Shown piece by piece: positions 50,250-61,954 of a DNA stretch of 64,000 nucleotides. Every line of letters begins with the position of its first letter. Position 1 is the stretch's first letter. Under the pieces are notes generated by a model. That model ran no database searches, was not told the DNA's origin, and saw nothing but the letters and a program-made list of their open reading frames with translations. Position numbers and translations under genes: made by a program. The DNA lies in the NCBI GenBank assembly GCA_029783825.1, contig JAREIK010003106.1, forward strand, positions 35,717 to 99,716, written 5' to 3'. The DNA comes from Sapria himalayana. Its lineage: Eukaryota; Streptophyta; Magnoliopsida; Malpighiales; Rafflesiaceae.

Positions 50250-50445
50250 AAATTTACCTGGCCCGTACGGCATGGCTTGGTCCATACGGCCAAGCTAGGC
50301 CCGACCGGGCCTAGCTTTATAAACTATGCCGGGCAAGGCATGGCACGGCATGGTAACCGTGTCGTTCCTTGTCCGGCACGAAAGCACAGCCGTGCTCTAA
50401 AAAAATGGGCTGGGCCTGCTCGGCACGGCCTGTTTGACACCTCTA
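50250..50445. repeat. GC-rich 3' subterminal region of hAT element
   Basis: Contains 'ggcccgtacggcatggc', 'ggcccgaccgggcc' and 'ggcacggcatgg' words related to the 5' end, in an otherwise AT-rich neighbourhood, and ends at the inverted repeat. Confidence 0.75.
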
Positions 50446-52350
50446 GATGACTCATAATTAACTCAATGCAAATTTTGTGATCATGCTCGCTATCGACCAA
50501 AAAGTATTAATAGACAAAAGCTTGTGACATATAAGAAAATGTATTACTTTCGACTAACAATAAGACTTCAATAGTTATATGCTTCAAAAGCCACTACTAA
50601 AAGTATGAGATGGCATAATGATTATTTTGTAGAAGATGGTGTGATGTGTCATTGTTCTGATTCTCTCGCATGGAAATATTTTAATGCTATGCATCCCTCA
50701 TTTGCAACTGAAAGATGTAATATTAATTTAGGCCCTTAAACTGATGGATTTCAACCATTCAGGCAATCTGTGAATCATTATTCTTCATGAACTATTATTC
50801 TCATTCCATATAATTTGCCCTCAGAAATATGTATGATGGAACAATACATGATTCTAACAGTTATTGTCCCAGGCCCTAGAAATCCGAAAGCCAAGTCAGA
50901 TGTGTATTTACAACCTCTTATCTCTGAGTTACAAGCATTGAGAAATTGGAGTTGAAACTTATGACATATCTTGAAAGCAAAATTTTATGCTACGGGAAGC
51001 TCTCTTATGGACAATTAGTGACTTTCCAGCTTACTCAATGTTGTCTGATTGGAGTACATCTGGTAGACTAGCATCATGGATGAATCATATATTTTTACCA
51101 TACAGAATGGAAGGAAACAAACATAGTTTGATAATCATCATAAGTTCCTTCCTCTAAATCATCCATTTAAAAGAAATAAATATGGTTTTAGAAAGAATTG
51201 AATGGCAACAGATCCACCTCCAAAATTTTTCTCTAGTGTTGAGTTGCTAAGGGAAATTGATGCATTAGACTTAAAAAAATTACTGATATTTGGGCAAATG
51301 ATGCTAATGTTTCTGTTAGTAAATTAACCGGATGGAAAAAAATGTTAAATTTTTGGGATTTTCCATATTGTAGCACAAATCATATAAGACATAATTTAGA
51401 TGTGATACATATAGAGAAAAATGTGTTTGAAAATATCTTTAACATAGGCATGAATGTTGAGGGCAAAACAAAAGACAATGCAAAGTCTAGATTAGACTTA
51501 ATGGAAATATGTTGTCGACCAGGATTGCATGTTGTTGATGATAAGTTTCCAAAAGCTTGCTATACATTAGACAAAAATAGTCAAAAAAAAATTGTGTATT
51601 TGGGTTCAGAATATCAGATTGCCAGATGGATATGCTTCAAATATAGCCAGGTGTGTAGACATGAGGAAACATAAACTTTTTGGAATAAAAAAGTCATGAT
51701 TGTCATGTCTTTATGCAAAGGTTGATACAAATTGCATTTTGAGAAATACTTCCATCAGCTGTGTGGCAAGCATTAACAGAACTTACCTTGTTCTTTAAGA
51801 AGCTTACATCAACTGTGCTTAAAATAGAAGCTATGTTGAGATTAAAGTAAGAAATACCAATTATTATTTACAAACTAGAGCAGATATTCACCCCTAGTTT
51901 TTTTGATTTAATCGAGCATTTGCCAACACACTTGGCATATGAAGCAAGGGTAGCATGACTAGTCCAATACCGATTAATGTATACATTTGAAAGGTATGCA
52001 CATTTATGTTATACAACTACATTTACTATCATCAAATCATTATATGATATTGGTATTTTTAAACTTATTGATTGGATTGCTAGGTATTTGTGGAAGTTAA
52101 AACAAAATGCAAGGAATAAGGCCAAAGTGGAAGGATCAATATGCAATGCATATTTAGTTGAAGAAGCTTTAGCTTTTTGTAAGCATTATTTCAATCCAAC
52201 ACTCCATACAAGACATCAAAAGATGCCTCGTAATGTTGAGTCCCATACTGGAGAAGGAAATGATTTTGATGGGAACTTGTCAATATTCACCCATCTCAAT
52301 CAACCTTTTGGAAGACATACAATATCACACATCAGTATATCTTGCTGAAC
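50446..52350 (+). pseudogene. CACTA C transposase TNP2, catalytic and DUF4218 part
   Basis: Resumes after the hAT element as 'LTQCKFCDHARYRPKS', then 'TISDFPAYSMLSDWSTSGRL', 'NHPFRRNKYGF' after shifts, and at 51,330-51,540 'GWKKMLNFWDFPYC', 'HNLDVIHIEKNVFENIFNIG' and 'GKTKDNAKSRLDL', the most conserved TNP2 signature. DUF4218 follows: 'ELTLFFKKLTS', 'RLMYTFERY' and, after a 90-bp intron, 'LWKLKQNARNKAKVEGSICN'. Multiple stops and frameshifts occur (for example around 50,455, 50,738, 50,955, 51,201, 51,671). The protein would bind element ends and cut; this copy cannot be functional. Confidence 0.92.
51994..52083 (+). other. Probable 90-bp intron in TNP2
   Basis: Sequence between GAAAG|GTATGC and GCTAG|GTATTTG. 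Removing it joins FER to YLWKLKQ, restoring the conserved 'YPFERYLGxLK' block of DUF4218. Its length is a multiple of three and it has no stop in this frame, so retention inserts 30 residues without breaking the frame. Confidence 0.75.
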
Positions 52351-53352
52351 AACATTGAAGTTCAACATTATATTGAGTATGTATCTTAACTCAACTATTG
52401 CACTAATAGTGTAATTTTTTAATTCACCTAATGAGTGTTCTATTAACTTTTTATATTCATTACTAAGTTACGGAAAAATGAGCCATACATTAATGATGCA
52501 ATTTTTGATGCTAGACTCGATGATTTTTTCCTAGCATGGTTCAAGACTTACGTAAGTTATTTATTATTTTAGTTAGTTTATGGTTAAAAGTCTTTTAACA
52601 CACTCTTATTTGCAGGCATGTGACAACGTTAAAAACATATATCTTAAAGTTCTAGAAGATGAACCGCTTCAAATAGTTAATTGTTATAATGGAATTAAAG
52701 TGAATGGTTTTTGTTTTCACAAACTTCAAAGTGGAACTTCTAGATTTTCATAAAATAGTGGTGTGTGCGTTAAAGGTACTAATTACACAATTGATGAAAC
52801 TGACTACTATGGTCAATTGCAAGAAGTCATGGAATTAGAGTACCCAGGATGAACCATTAAGAAGACTATTTTATTTAAGCGTGAGTAGTTTGACATTACA
52901 CCAAATGACAGGATGAGGATCCAGAAGCAATACAAATTAGTGGATGTAAATCATACAAAAAGTATGCACAAGATGAACCATTTGTTTTAGCAAAACAAGC
53001 ACAACAAGTGTATTATTGCACATATCTAAGCTTAAAACATGATACTAGATCTTGGTGGGCTATTTGTAAAATCAAGGCTAGAGGGATGATTGAGATGCCT
53101 GTAGAGCCAGAAATTACCCCACGAGATCCATTTCAACCGGAAACAAATGATGTTGAAGAATGTAGTTTACCAGTGGAAAATAAAACTATTTTACTTAATG
53201 ATCCGATAAGTGAAATGTTCAATATCGATATAACTGAAACACTTTCTGATGATGATGAAGAAGAAGAAGAAGAATATGTTGAAGATGAAGAAGAAGAATG
53301 GAATGATTTAAACAATGATGAAAATTATTTTGGTAAGTTTATTGTTGTATAA
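52351..53352 (+). pseudogene. CACTA C transposase, DUF4216 C-terminal part
   Basis: Pieces read 'YINDAIFDARLDDFFLAWFK', 'NGIKVNGFCFHK', 'NSGVCVKGTNYTIDETDYYG', 'LQEVMELEYPG', 'RIQKQYKLVDVNH' and 'KQAQQVYYCTYLSLKHDTRS', the DUF4216 domain that follows TNP2/DUF4218 in plant CACTA transposases. The tail is strongly acidic (DDDEEEEEEYVEDEEEEW). An intron probably separates 52,555 from 52,617. In-frame stops occur near 52,753, 52,850 and 52,888; the last 114 codons (53,008 on) are open. Confidence 0.88.
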
Positions 53353-53403
53353 CCATTTAATTACCAATTAATATATATTGTATTTTGTTCTTATGCCCAT
53401 GCA

Positions 53404-55189
53404 GATATGGGTTGAGGAGTAAGACGAGGATTTGGGATAAGGGCTAGAGGACGTGGTAGGAATGAGTTTCCTCCCTTAGTGCCCAAGTAGATTTTGAATC
53501 ATTAGAGGGTTCACCTACCACACATACATCTGCATCATAAGGTGCCATCATCCATAATACAACTACACCCACCTTGCAGACTTCAGGTGATCATGCATCA
53601 TTATCTATACCACCACCTGTAGAAGATTCAACACCTCAAGTAGTATCACTACAAAGTTCAACATTACCACTACTCATTAGTTCTATCTCTCGTCCTTTCA
53701 TTACACTTACTAATGCAGAGTATGTTTTTCTTTTTAAACTATTTCAATTGAATTTTTTATGTTGACCAAATTAAGTTTTATGACTGCATTTATAAACTTT
53801 GTATGTTTACTTGAAGGATACACATCACAGAGAATATATCAAGGATTATCACTAATAGCTTCAAAGATCATTTTCATATGATGGCTTATAATTGGAAGAT
53901 GGTGCCTCATTGTGCCAAATATTTCTACTGGCAAGAGTTTCAAGTATGAATTAGGTATAAGATATATCTTATTTTATTTTATTTTATTTTTTTATATATT
54001 GATCAATAACAAATGTTTTTTTAATTTGGTCTTGAATTTTTTTTAATGTTTTTTTATAGTGTGGATAAGGTGGAATTGGAATGTGAATAAAATCAAGAAA
54101 AATGACAACATAAAAAAGTTTCACATATCATATACAATAAGACTTTTTTTTTCTTTCACAGATTTTCATTTTTGGCATTATATCAATTGCTGAAACATTA
54201 TATGTGGGATACTTCATTAGCTGCTCTAGTTAAGGTTAAATGGCACAAAAGGGCTTCACGACATTATAGCAATGATGTTAGTCAATGGAAAATCATCGCA
54301 AACAACTGAGTTTAATCTCAGAGAGTATTTGGGAAGCTTGGCAATGTTATTGGCAGTCACCTAAATTTCAGAAAAAGACTGCCCAAGGTCTATGACTAAG
54401 ATGAGTGAGATTGGAGGTGATGGCAAAAGACCTTTGCGACATACAGGTGGTTACTTAACTTATAGAGAGCATGTTAAACATTTGGCACATATATTAATAA
54501 TTATTTGGATTTTATTTAATGTTTTTTAAAAAATTGTTTTATTATATTATACTTTAAAAATTTTTGGCGGCCAAGTTAAAGCATCCGCCTCTTCCACATG
54601 AACTCCTAGAACAATCTCATAGAAGGAAGGTAGATAATCAATTTGTAGATCCATAGTCTTAGGAGAACTATGTAAGTGCAATCTTTTTAGTCAATTTGTT
54701 TGTAATTTTTCTAAAGAAAAATGTATTACTAATGTTTATATATTTCAGGATCGTGTAGTTTCAAGGTATGAGACTGAGACCGCAGCTATAAAAGAGGGTG
54801 TATCTTCATCTCAATCAGTTGATGCAAAACAAATCTATCTAGATGAAGTTGTGGGATTCAAGAAGAAATGAGTATATGGCCTTGGATCGATGGGATATGT
54901 ATGCCTACAATATCAAGTATCATTTAGTTCTATCAATATACTTTCAACTAGTCAACTAGTTCATGAATCTCAGACATAGTCAAAAGAAGATAGTTGAATC
55001 CAAGCTTTGGAAAAAGAGATGAGTGTGGTGCATGAGCAAATGATGCAGTTGTAGATGGAGCATTTACAGTCCGTGCACATTCTCACTACAGCTTTTCATG
55101 CATAGATTTTAGAGCTTATTAGGAGTTTGCCTATTCCACCAGCCATTGCTCCAGAGATAGATGTAGCTACTACTGAAAGATCCAACTAA
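53404..55189 (+). pseudogene. CACTA C second gene, Transposase_24 / TNPA-like
   Basis: Order and motifs fit the plant Ptta/En/Spm second protein. There is a basic Arg/Gly start ('RARGRGRNEFPPL'), a Pro/Ser-rich linker ('SIPPPVEDSTPQVVSLQSS'), 'TENISRIITNSFKDHF' with 'YNWKMVPHCAKYFYWQEF' (53,820-53,945), the block 'RPLRHTGGYLTYREHVKHL' (54,430-54,485), 'HPPLPHELLEQSHRRK' (54,580-54,630), 'YETETAAIKEGVSSSQSVDA', then the family's YGLGS motif (54,878) and a helical C-terminus ending at TAA 55,187-55,189. Introns separate these blocks and several stops are present. In En/Spm the TNPA protein binds subterminal repeats and assists TNPD. The start and splice sites are uncertain. Confidence 0.78.
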
Positions 55190-56089
55190 TTGTTAGACAT
55201 TTTTATTATTAAACTATTGCATAAATGAACTATAAACTAAAATTGTGGTTGAATATGGTATATGAAACTATTAACTATTAGTTATGAAAAAATGTGTGTT
55301 GAAATTTATATTATGGTACATACAATTTTGAATCGAGTACAATAAATCTTGAATAATATAGGAAATATTGGAAATTAACAAATTTAACAAAAATAAATGA
55401 AAATTGGAAAAAATAATTGCAATAGCTTATGCAATGGATTTTGCAATAGATATTCTATTGAAACTAAGTAAGTTTTAGAAAGAATATAATAGTTTCAATG
55501 CTGTTACAAAATTGTAATGGAATTATAATAAAATTACAACAAAATATTTTGCAAGGACTCATAATGGTTGTAAATATGTTGTAAAGTTGCAATAAAATTG
55601 AAATAGACATTGTAATGGTTGGTAATGAAATGGTTGCTGTCTATTACAAATTTGCAATAGAATTGCAATAGAATTAACACAATATAATTTGGAACGACTC
55701 ATAGTGGTTGCAACTCTATTGCAAAGTTGCAACGGAATAACTAACAGAAATTTTAATGATTATTAATTAAATGGTTGATGATCTATTGCAAATTAGAAAC
55801 AAAATGGAAACAAATTTAGCTTATCCATTGTCATAATTTTTGGGATTTAGCAACTGAAGTAGCAATGGATGTGAAATGCAATACAATATAACCATGGAAT
55901 TATTCTGTTGCAAATACGTTAGTCTTTTTCAACTGAATACCAATGTGTGCAAAATTGCAACAAGGTTCTTTGAAATAAAAAACTTTGTTGCAAAATCATT
56001 GCTAATAGATATTTGCAATGAATTTTTATGGGTTTGCAACGGACTTGTAACAAAAAATTCCATTGCTAAACTGTGATTTTCTTGTTGTG
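55190..56089. repeat. 3' subterminal region of CACTA C
   Basis: Dense TTGCAAT, ATTGCAA and GCAACGG words in both orientations, increasing toward the end, matching the TTGCAAC motif of the 26-bp units at the other end. It closes with 'tgattttcttgttgtg', the right terminus. Confidence 0.85.
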
Positions 56090-56590
56090 ACAAATTGATA
56101 GACAAATTGATAGATAAATTGATAGATAGATAGATAGTAGATAAATAGACAAATAGATAGACATATAGATAGATAAATAGGTAGGTAGGTAAATAGATAG
56201 ATAAATAGATTATTAAACAAATAGATAGAAAGATAGATAAACAGGTAGATAGACAAATATATAAACAAATAGATAGATAGATTATTAGATAGATAGATAG
56301 ACAGATAAACAGATACATGATTAAATTATTATATAGATAAATATACAAATATATAGACAGTTAGATAGACATATAGATATAAAGATAAATAGATAGATAG
56401 ATAGATAGATAGACAAACAGATAGATAGATAGATAGATAGATATACATATATATACAGATTGATAGACAGATAGAGACATAGACTAATAGATAGTGAGAT
56501 AGATAGAAAGATTGACATATAGATAGCCAAAAAAATAGACATATAGATAGACAATTAGATAGACAGATAGGTAGATATATAGATAGATAG

Positions 56591-56702
56591 ATATATTGAG
56601 AGATAGATAAATAGATAGATAGTCAGATAATTAGATAGATAGATAGATATATTGAGAGATAGATAAATAGATAGATAGTCATATAATTAGAAAGATAGAT
56701 AG
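56591..56702. repeat. 56-bp local duplication in the TAGA array
   Basis: The phrase 'atatattgagagatagataa' starts at 56,591 and again at 56,647 with nearly identical following sequence. The 56-bp offset is fourteen tetramers, keeping register. Confidence 0.85.
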
Positions 56703-57052
56703 ATTATTAGATAAAAAGATTAACAAATAGATAGATATATAAACATAGAGATAGATAGATAAATAGAGTGATAGACATATAGATAGATAATTAGATAAAT
56801 AGATAGAAAGATAAATATATAGAAAAATAAAAAGACATATTGATAAATAGATTCATAGTTAGATAGATAGACAAATACATAGATAGATTGAAAGAAAAAA
56901 TGATACATAGATAGATAGACTAATTGGTAGATATATTGATAGAGATATTTATATAAAGATAAATAAATTGATTGATATACAGATAGATTGATTCATATAT
57001 AGAAAGATAGATAAACAAATTATTATATAGATAGATAGATGGATAGATATGC

Positions 57053-57083
<31 letters not shown>

Positions 57084-57322
57084 CATATAGATAGATTGTT
57101 AGATAGATAGATAGAAAGATATACATATAGATTGACAAATAGATAGATAAATAGTTAAATAGATACTTAGATAGATAAATAGATAGATAAATAGATAGAT
57201 AGATAGAATGACATATAGATAGAGAGAATGATAGATTGATGTATAGACAAATTGATACATAAAAAAATAGACACATAGATAGACAAGTAGATAGATAGAT
57301 AGATAAACAGATAGACAAATAG

Positions 57323-57353
<31 letters not shown>

Positions 57354-59344
57354 GAAATAAATAGATAGAAAGATAGGAAAATATATAGATAGATAGATAG
57401 ATAGACAAATAAATAAACAAATGGATAGCCATACTGGCAGTCATGTAGGGAATCATTTAGGCAGGTAGGTAGGTAGATAGACAAATAGACATTTAGACAA
57501 ATAGACAGATAAATAGCTAGATAGACAGATATAAAAATAAATAGATAGATAGATAGATAGACAGAAAGATAGACAGAAAGATAGACAAAATGATGGACAA
57601 TTTGATAGATAGATTGATATATAGATTGATAAATAGATTAATAAACAGATAGATAGATAAATAAATAGATAGACAGATGGATATATATATATATATAGAT
57701 TGATTGATAAATAGATATATAAAGAAAATGATAGATAGATTGATAAAAAGATGGATAGATAGATTAATACACAAATAGATTTACATATTGATAGAGAGAT
57801 ATATAGATAGATAGATAGATAGACAGAAAGATAGACAGATAGATAGATAGAAAGATAGATAGACATATAGAAAAATAAACAAATAGATAGATAGACAGAT
57901 AGATAGATAGACAGAAAGATGTACATATAGACAGGTAGTCAGGCAACTAGAAATTCATATAGGTAGGTTGGTAGACAGACATAGAGATAGTTAGACAGAT
58001 AGAAATATAGGCACATATACAAATAAACAAATAGATAGATAGACTGATAGAAAGACAAATAGATAGAAAGATAGATGATTTGATATGCAGATAGATAGAT
58101 AGATAAAGATATTTATAAAAAAATATACATACTTATAGATCGACTGATAGATAGACAGATATATAATAGATAGATAGACAGATAGAGAGCTAGATAGATA
58201 GATTTATAGATAGAAAGATATACAGATTAATAGATAGATTTATAGACAAATTGATAAATAAATTTATAGTTAGATTTATTGAAAGATTAATAGACATATT
58301 GATAGAGAGATTGATAGATAGATTAATAGAAATATTTATAGATAGATAAATAGATATATAGATAGATTGACATATATATAGACAAATAGATAGATAGATT
58401 ATTAGACAAATATATATATATATTGATAGATACATAGATTGAATGTTAGATAAATATATAGAAAGATAGATAGATAGTTAAATAGATAGACAGCTAAATA
58501 GACATATAGAAAGACTGATAGATTGACAAATAGATAGACATATAAATAGACAGATAGATAAATAAAATTGTAGATAGATATAGAGTTAAATTTAGTGCAG
58601 ATAGATAGACGAATAGATTAACTAATAGAAAGACATATAGATAAATAGATAAATAGATAAATAGATAGAAGATAGATAGGCAAATAGGTAGACAAATTGA
58701 TAAATAAATTATTAGATAGATATATAGACATATAGATAAACATATAGAAAGATAAATAGATAGATAGACAAATAAATAGATAGACAGATATATACACAGA
58801 CAGATAGATAGATATAGATAGATAGATAGACAAATATAAAGATAGATAGACGGATAGAGAGATAGATAGATAAATATATATACAGGTAGACAAATAGTTA
58901 GATATGCAAATATATAGATAGATAAATAGATAGATAAACACATACATTGATAGATAGATAGATATATAGACAGATAGATACATAGATACATAGATACATA
59001 GAAATATAGATAGATAGATAAATAAATAGACATATAGATTTATAGAAAGATGGAGCGAAAGAGAGGTAGATATATAGATAGGTAGGTCGATAGGTAGATA
59101 GATAGATAGATAGACATACAAGTAGATAGGGATATAATAGATAGATAGATAGATAGAAAAATAGACAGATAGATAAATAGACAATTAAATAGACAGATAC
59201 ATAAAAAGATACATAGATAAATTGAAATATAGATAGATAGGTAGACTTACAAATAGATATATAGATATATAGATGGATAGACAAATATATAGACACATAT
59301 ATAAATAGATAGATAGACAGATAGATAGATATATATATATATAT

Positions 59345-59390
59345 GTGTGTGTCTGTGTGTCTGTGTGTCTGTCTGTGTGTGTGTGTGTGT
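59345..59390. repeat. TG/TC tract inside the TAGA array
   Basis: GTGTGTGTCTGTGTGTCTG... for about 46 bp, preceded by a TA run. It is the only long non-GATA-type tract with strong alternating pyrimidine-purine character in this array, and T/G-rich on the strand that is otherwise A/G-rich. Confidence 0.9.
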
Positions 59391-61598
59391 AGATAGATAG
59401 ATATACAAAAAAATAGATAAATAGATAGATAGACAAATAGATATATAGATTGATAGAAAGATTGATAAACATATTGAAAGAAAGTTTGATAGAAAGATTG
59501 ATAAACATATTTATAGTCAAATTGATTGACAAATAAATAAATAAAAAGATATACAGATAGATAGACAGATTGATAAACAAATAGATATATAAATAGATAA
59601 ATAGAAAGATAAATTTATAGACAGATAGATAGATAGATAGACAAATTGATTGTCAGATTATTAGATATTTAGATATTTAGATATTTAGAATATTAGATAG
59701 ATAGATTGACAAATAGATAAAATGATAAATCGACCAAAAGATAGATAGATAAATAGATAGACAAAGAGTAAACACATAGATAGACATATAAAAAGATAGA
59801 AAAATAAATAGAAATATTAATAGATAGATTCATAGATAGAAAGATATGGAGATGGATTGATAGAAAGAATGATAAATAGGTAGGTTTTGAGATTGATAGA
59901 CATATTGATATATAGATTGATATAAAGATATATAGATTAATTGATAAACAAATAGATAGATTGATAGATAGACAAATAGATCGATAGATTATTAGATAGA
60001 TAGATAGATAGAGATATAGAAAAATACATATATAGAGAGATAGACAGATAAAAAAACTAATAGACAGATAGATTGATTGCTATAAATTTTGATACAAAGA
60101 TATATAGATATATTAATAGATAGATTAATATACATTAGATTGATTGATTTATAGTCAGATAGATAGATTGATCATCAGATTACTATATATATAGATATAT
60201 AGATAGATCAATATACAGATATATAGATAAATAGAGAGATACAAAGATAGACAAATAGATTGATAGATGGATAGACAGATAGATAAACAGATAGATTTAT
60301 TGAAAGATAGATAGGCAAAAAGATAGACTGATAAATAGATACCTAGATAGATAGACATAAAGATAACCAAAAAAATAGACAAATAGATAGATAGATAGAT
60401 ATATAGAATGATAGATAGATAGAAAAATAGATAGACAGATAGATAGATAGACAGATAGATAGACAAATAGATAGACATAGAGATAGATAGATAGATAGTT
60501 AGATAGATAGATAGCAAGATAGATAGACAGATTAATAGATTAAAATATAGATAGATAGACAAACATATCGATAAACAAATAGATAGATAGATAGATAGAC
60601 AAATAGATAGACAAATAGATAGACAGATAGATATACATAAAGTTAGACATGCAGATAGACAGATAGATAAATTAATAGATAGATAGATAGATATATAGAT
60701 AGATAGATAAATAAATAGATAGAAAAATATATAAACATATAGATAGATAGAGAGATATATAGATTGACAAATAGATAGAAAAATAAATAGACAAATTCAT
60801 AGATATGTACTTAAGATAGATAGCTAGATAAATTGATAGATAGATAAAAAGATAGACACATAGATAGATAGATATAGATAGATTGATAGATACAAATATA
60901 GATAAATAAATAGATAGATATATTGATAGATAGGTATAAAGTTAGATTGATGTATAGATGGACATGTAAATATATATATATATAGATTGCTAGACAGATA
61001 GAAAAATAGATAGATAGACAGGTTGATAAAAATATTTATAAGCTTATTGATCGAAAGTTTGATACATAGATTGATAGAAAAATTGATTGACAAATTGATA
61101 GACACAAAGATAGACAAATAGATTGATTAGTATACAAATCGATAAACAAATAAATAAATAGATAGATAGATAGTTAGGTAGGTAGGTAGATAAATAAATA
61201 TATAGATAGTAAGATTATTATATAAATATATACATAGATTATTAGATCGTTAGATTCACAAATATATAGTCTTTTAGATCGACATATAAATAGAGATATA
61301 AATTAATAGATATATAGATATACAAATACACAAATAGATAAACATATAGAAACATTGATATACAAAAAAATATATAGATTAATAAATAGATTATTAGAAA
61401 GAATGATAGAGATATTTTGAATAGATAGATATTTACAAAAAAAGTCATATAGATATAAAGATAAATAGAATAATTGATAGACTGATAGATTGATTGATAG
61501 ATATATAAATAGATCGATAGATTATTAGATAGATAGATAGAAGGTTAGATATATAAAAGGATAGACAAATAGATTAATTGAAAGAAAGAAAGAAAGAT

Positions 61599-61639
<41 letters not shown>

Positions 61640-61919
61640 TAGATAGATAGATTGATAGGCTAATTGATTTACATATTGATAGAGAGGTTGATGGACAGAT
61701 TGAAGATATATTATTAGAAAAATTGATAGACAAATAGATTGATTGATTGATAGTCAGATAGATATATAGATAGATCTAAAGATTATTAAAAAGATTAATA
61801 GGCAAATAGATTGATAGATATATCGACATAGAGATATATAGATAAATAGATAGATAGATAGATAGAAAGATAGACAGATAGATAGGTAGGTAGAAAGATA
61901 GATGGAAAGATCGAGAGAT

Positions 61920-61954
<35 letters not shown>

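Larger units (their letters stand above)
46796..50445 (+). mobile_element. hAT element nested in TNP2 gene
   Basis: Left end TAGAGGTGCTAACATGGCC and right end (read inward) TAGAGGTGTCAAACAGGCC are hAT terminal inverted repeats, identical over the first eight bases. The flanks GATGATTC (46,788-46,795) and GATGACTC (50,446-50,453) are an 8-bp target duplication with one mismatch. Both ends are rich in GGCCCG and GGCACG words, unlike the AT-rich host element. The 3,650-bp element encodes an Ac-like transposase with a BED zinc finger, now broken. Excision in silico restores the TNP2 reading 'YWGDDS' into 'LTQCKFCDHARYRP'. Confidence 0.95.
41695..56089 (+). mobile_element. CACTA (En/Spm) element C, complete ends, 14.4 kb with nested hAT
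   Basis: The left end reads TACTACAAGAAAAATC. The right end read inward is CACAACAAGAAAATCAC. Both are variants of the CACTACAAGAAAA terminus. The flanking triplets are ACA on both sides (41,692-41,694 and 56,090-56,092), the 3-bp target duplication expected of this superfamily. Joining the flanks gives 'gatagacaaattgatag', ordinary array sequence. The interior holds, in order, subterminal repeats, a broken TNP2 transposase with DUF4218 and DUF4216 regions, a Transposase_24/TNPA-like gene, and a second repeat-rich end. A 3,650-bp hAT element interrupts TNP2. Without it and one target copy the element is about 10.7 kb. Stops and frameshifts in both genes make it non-autonomous now. Confidence 0.95.
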
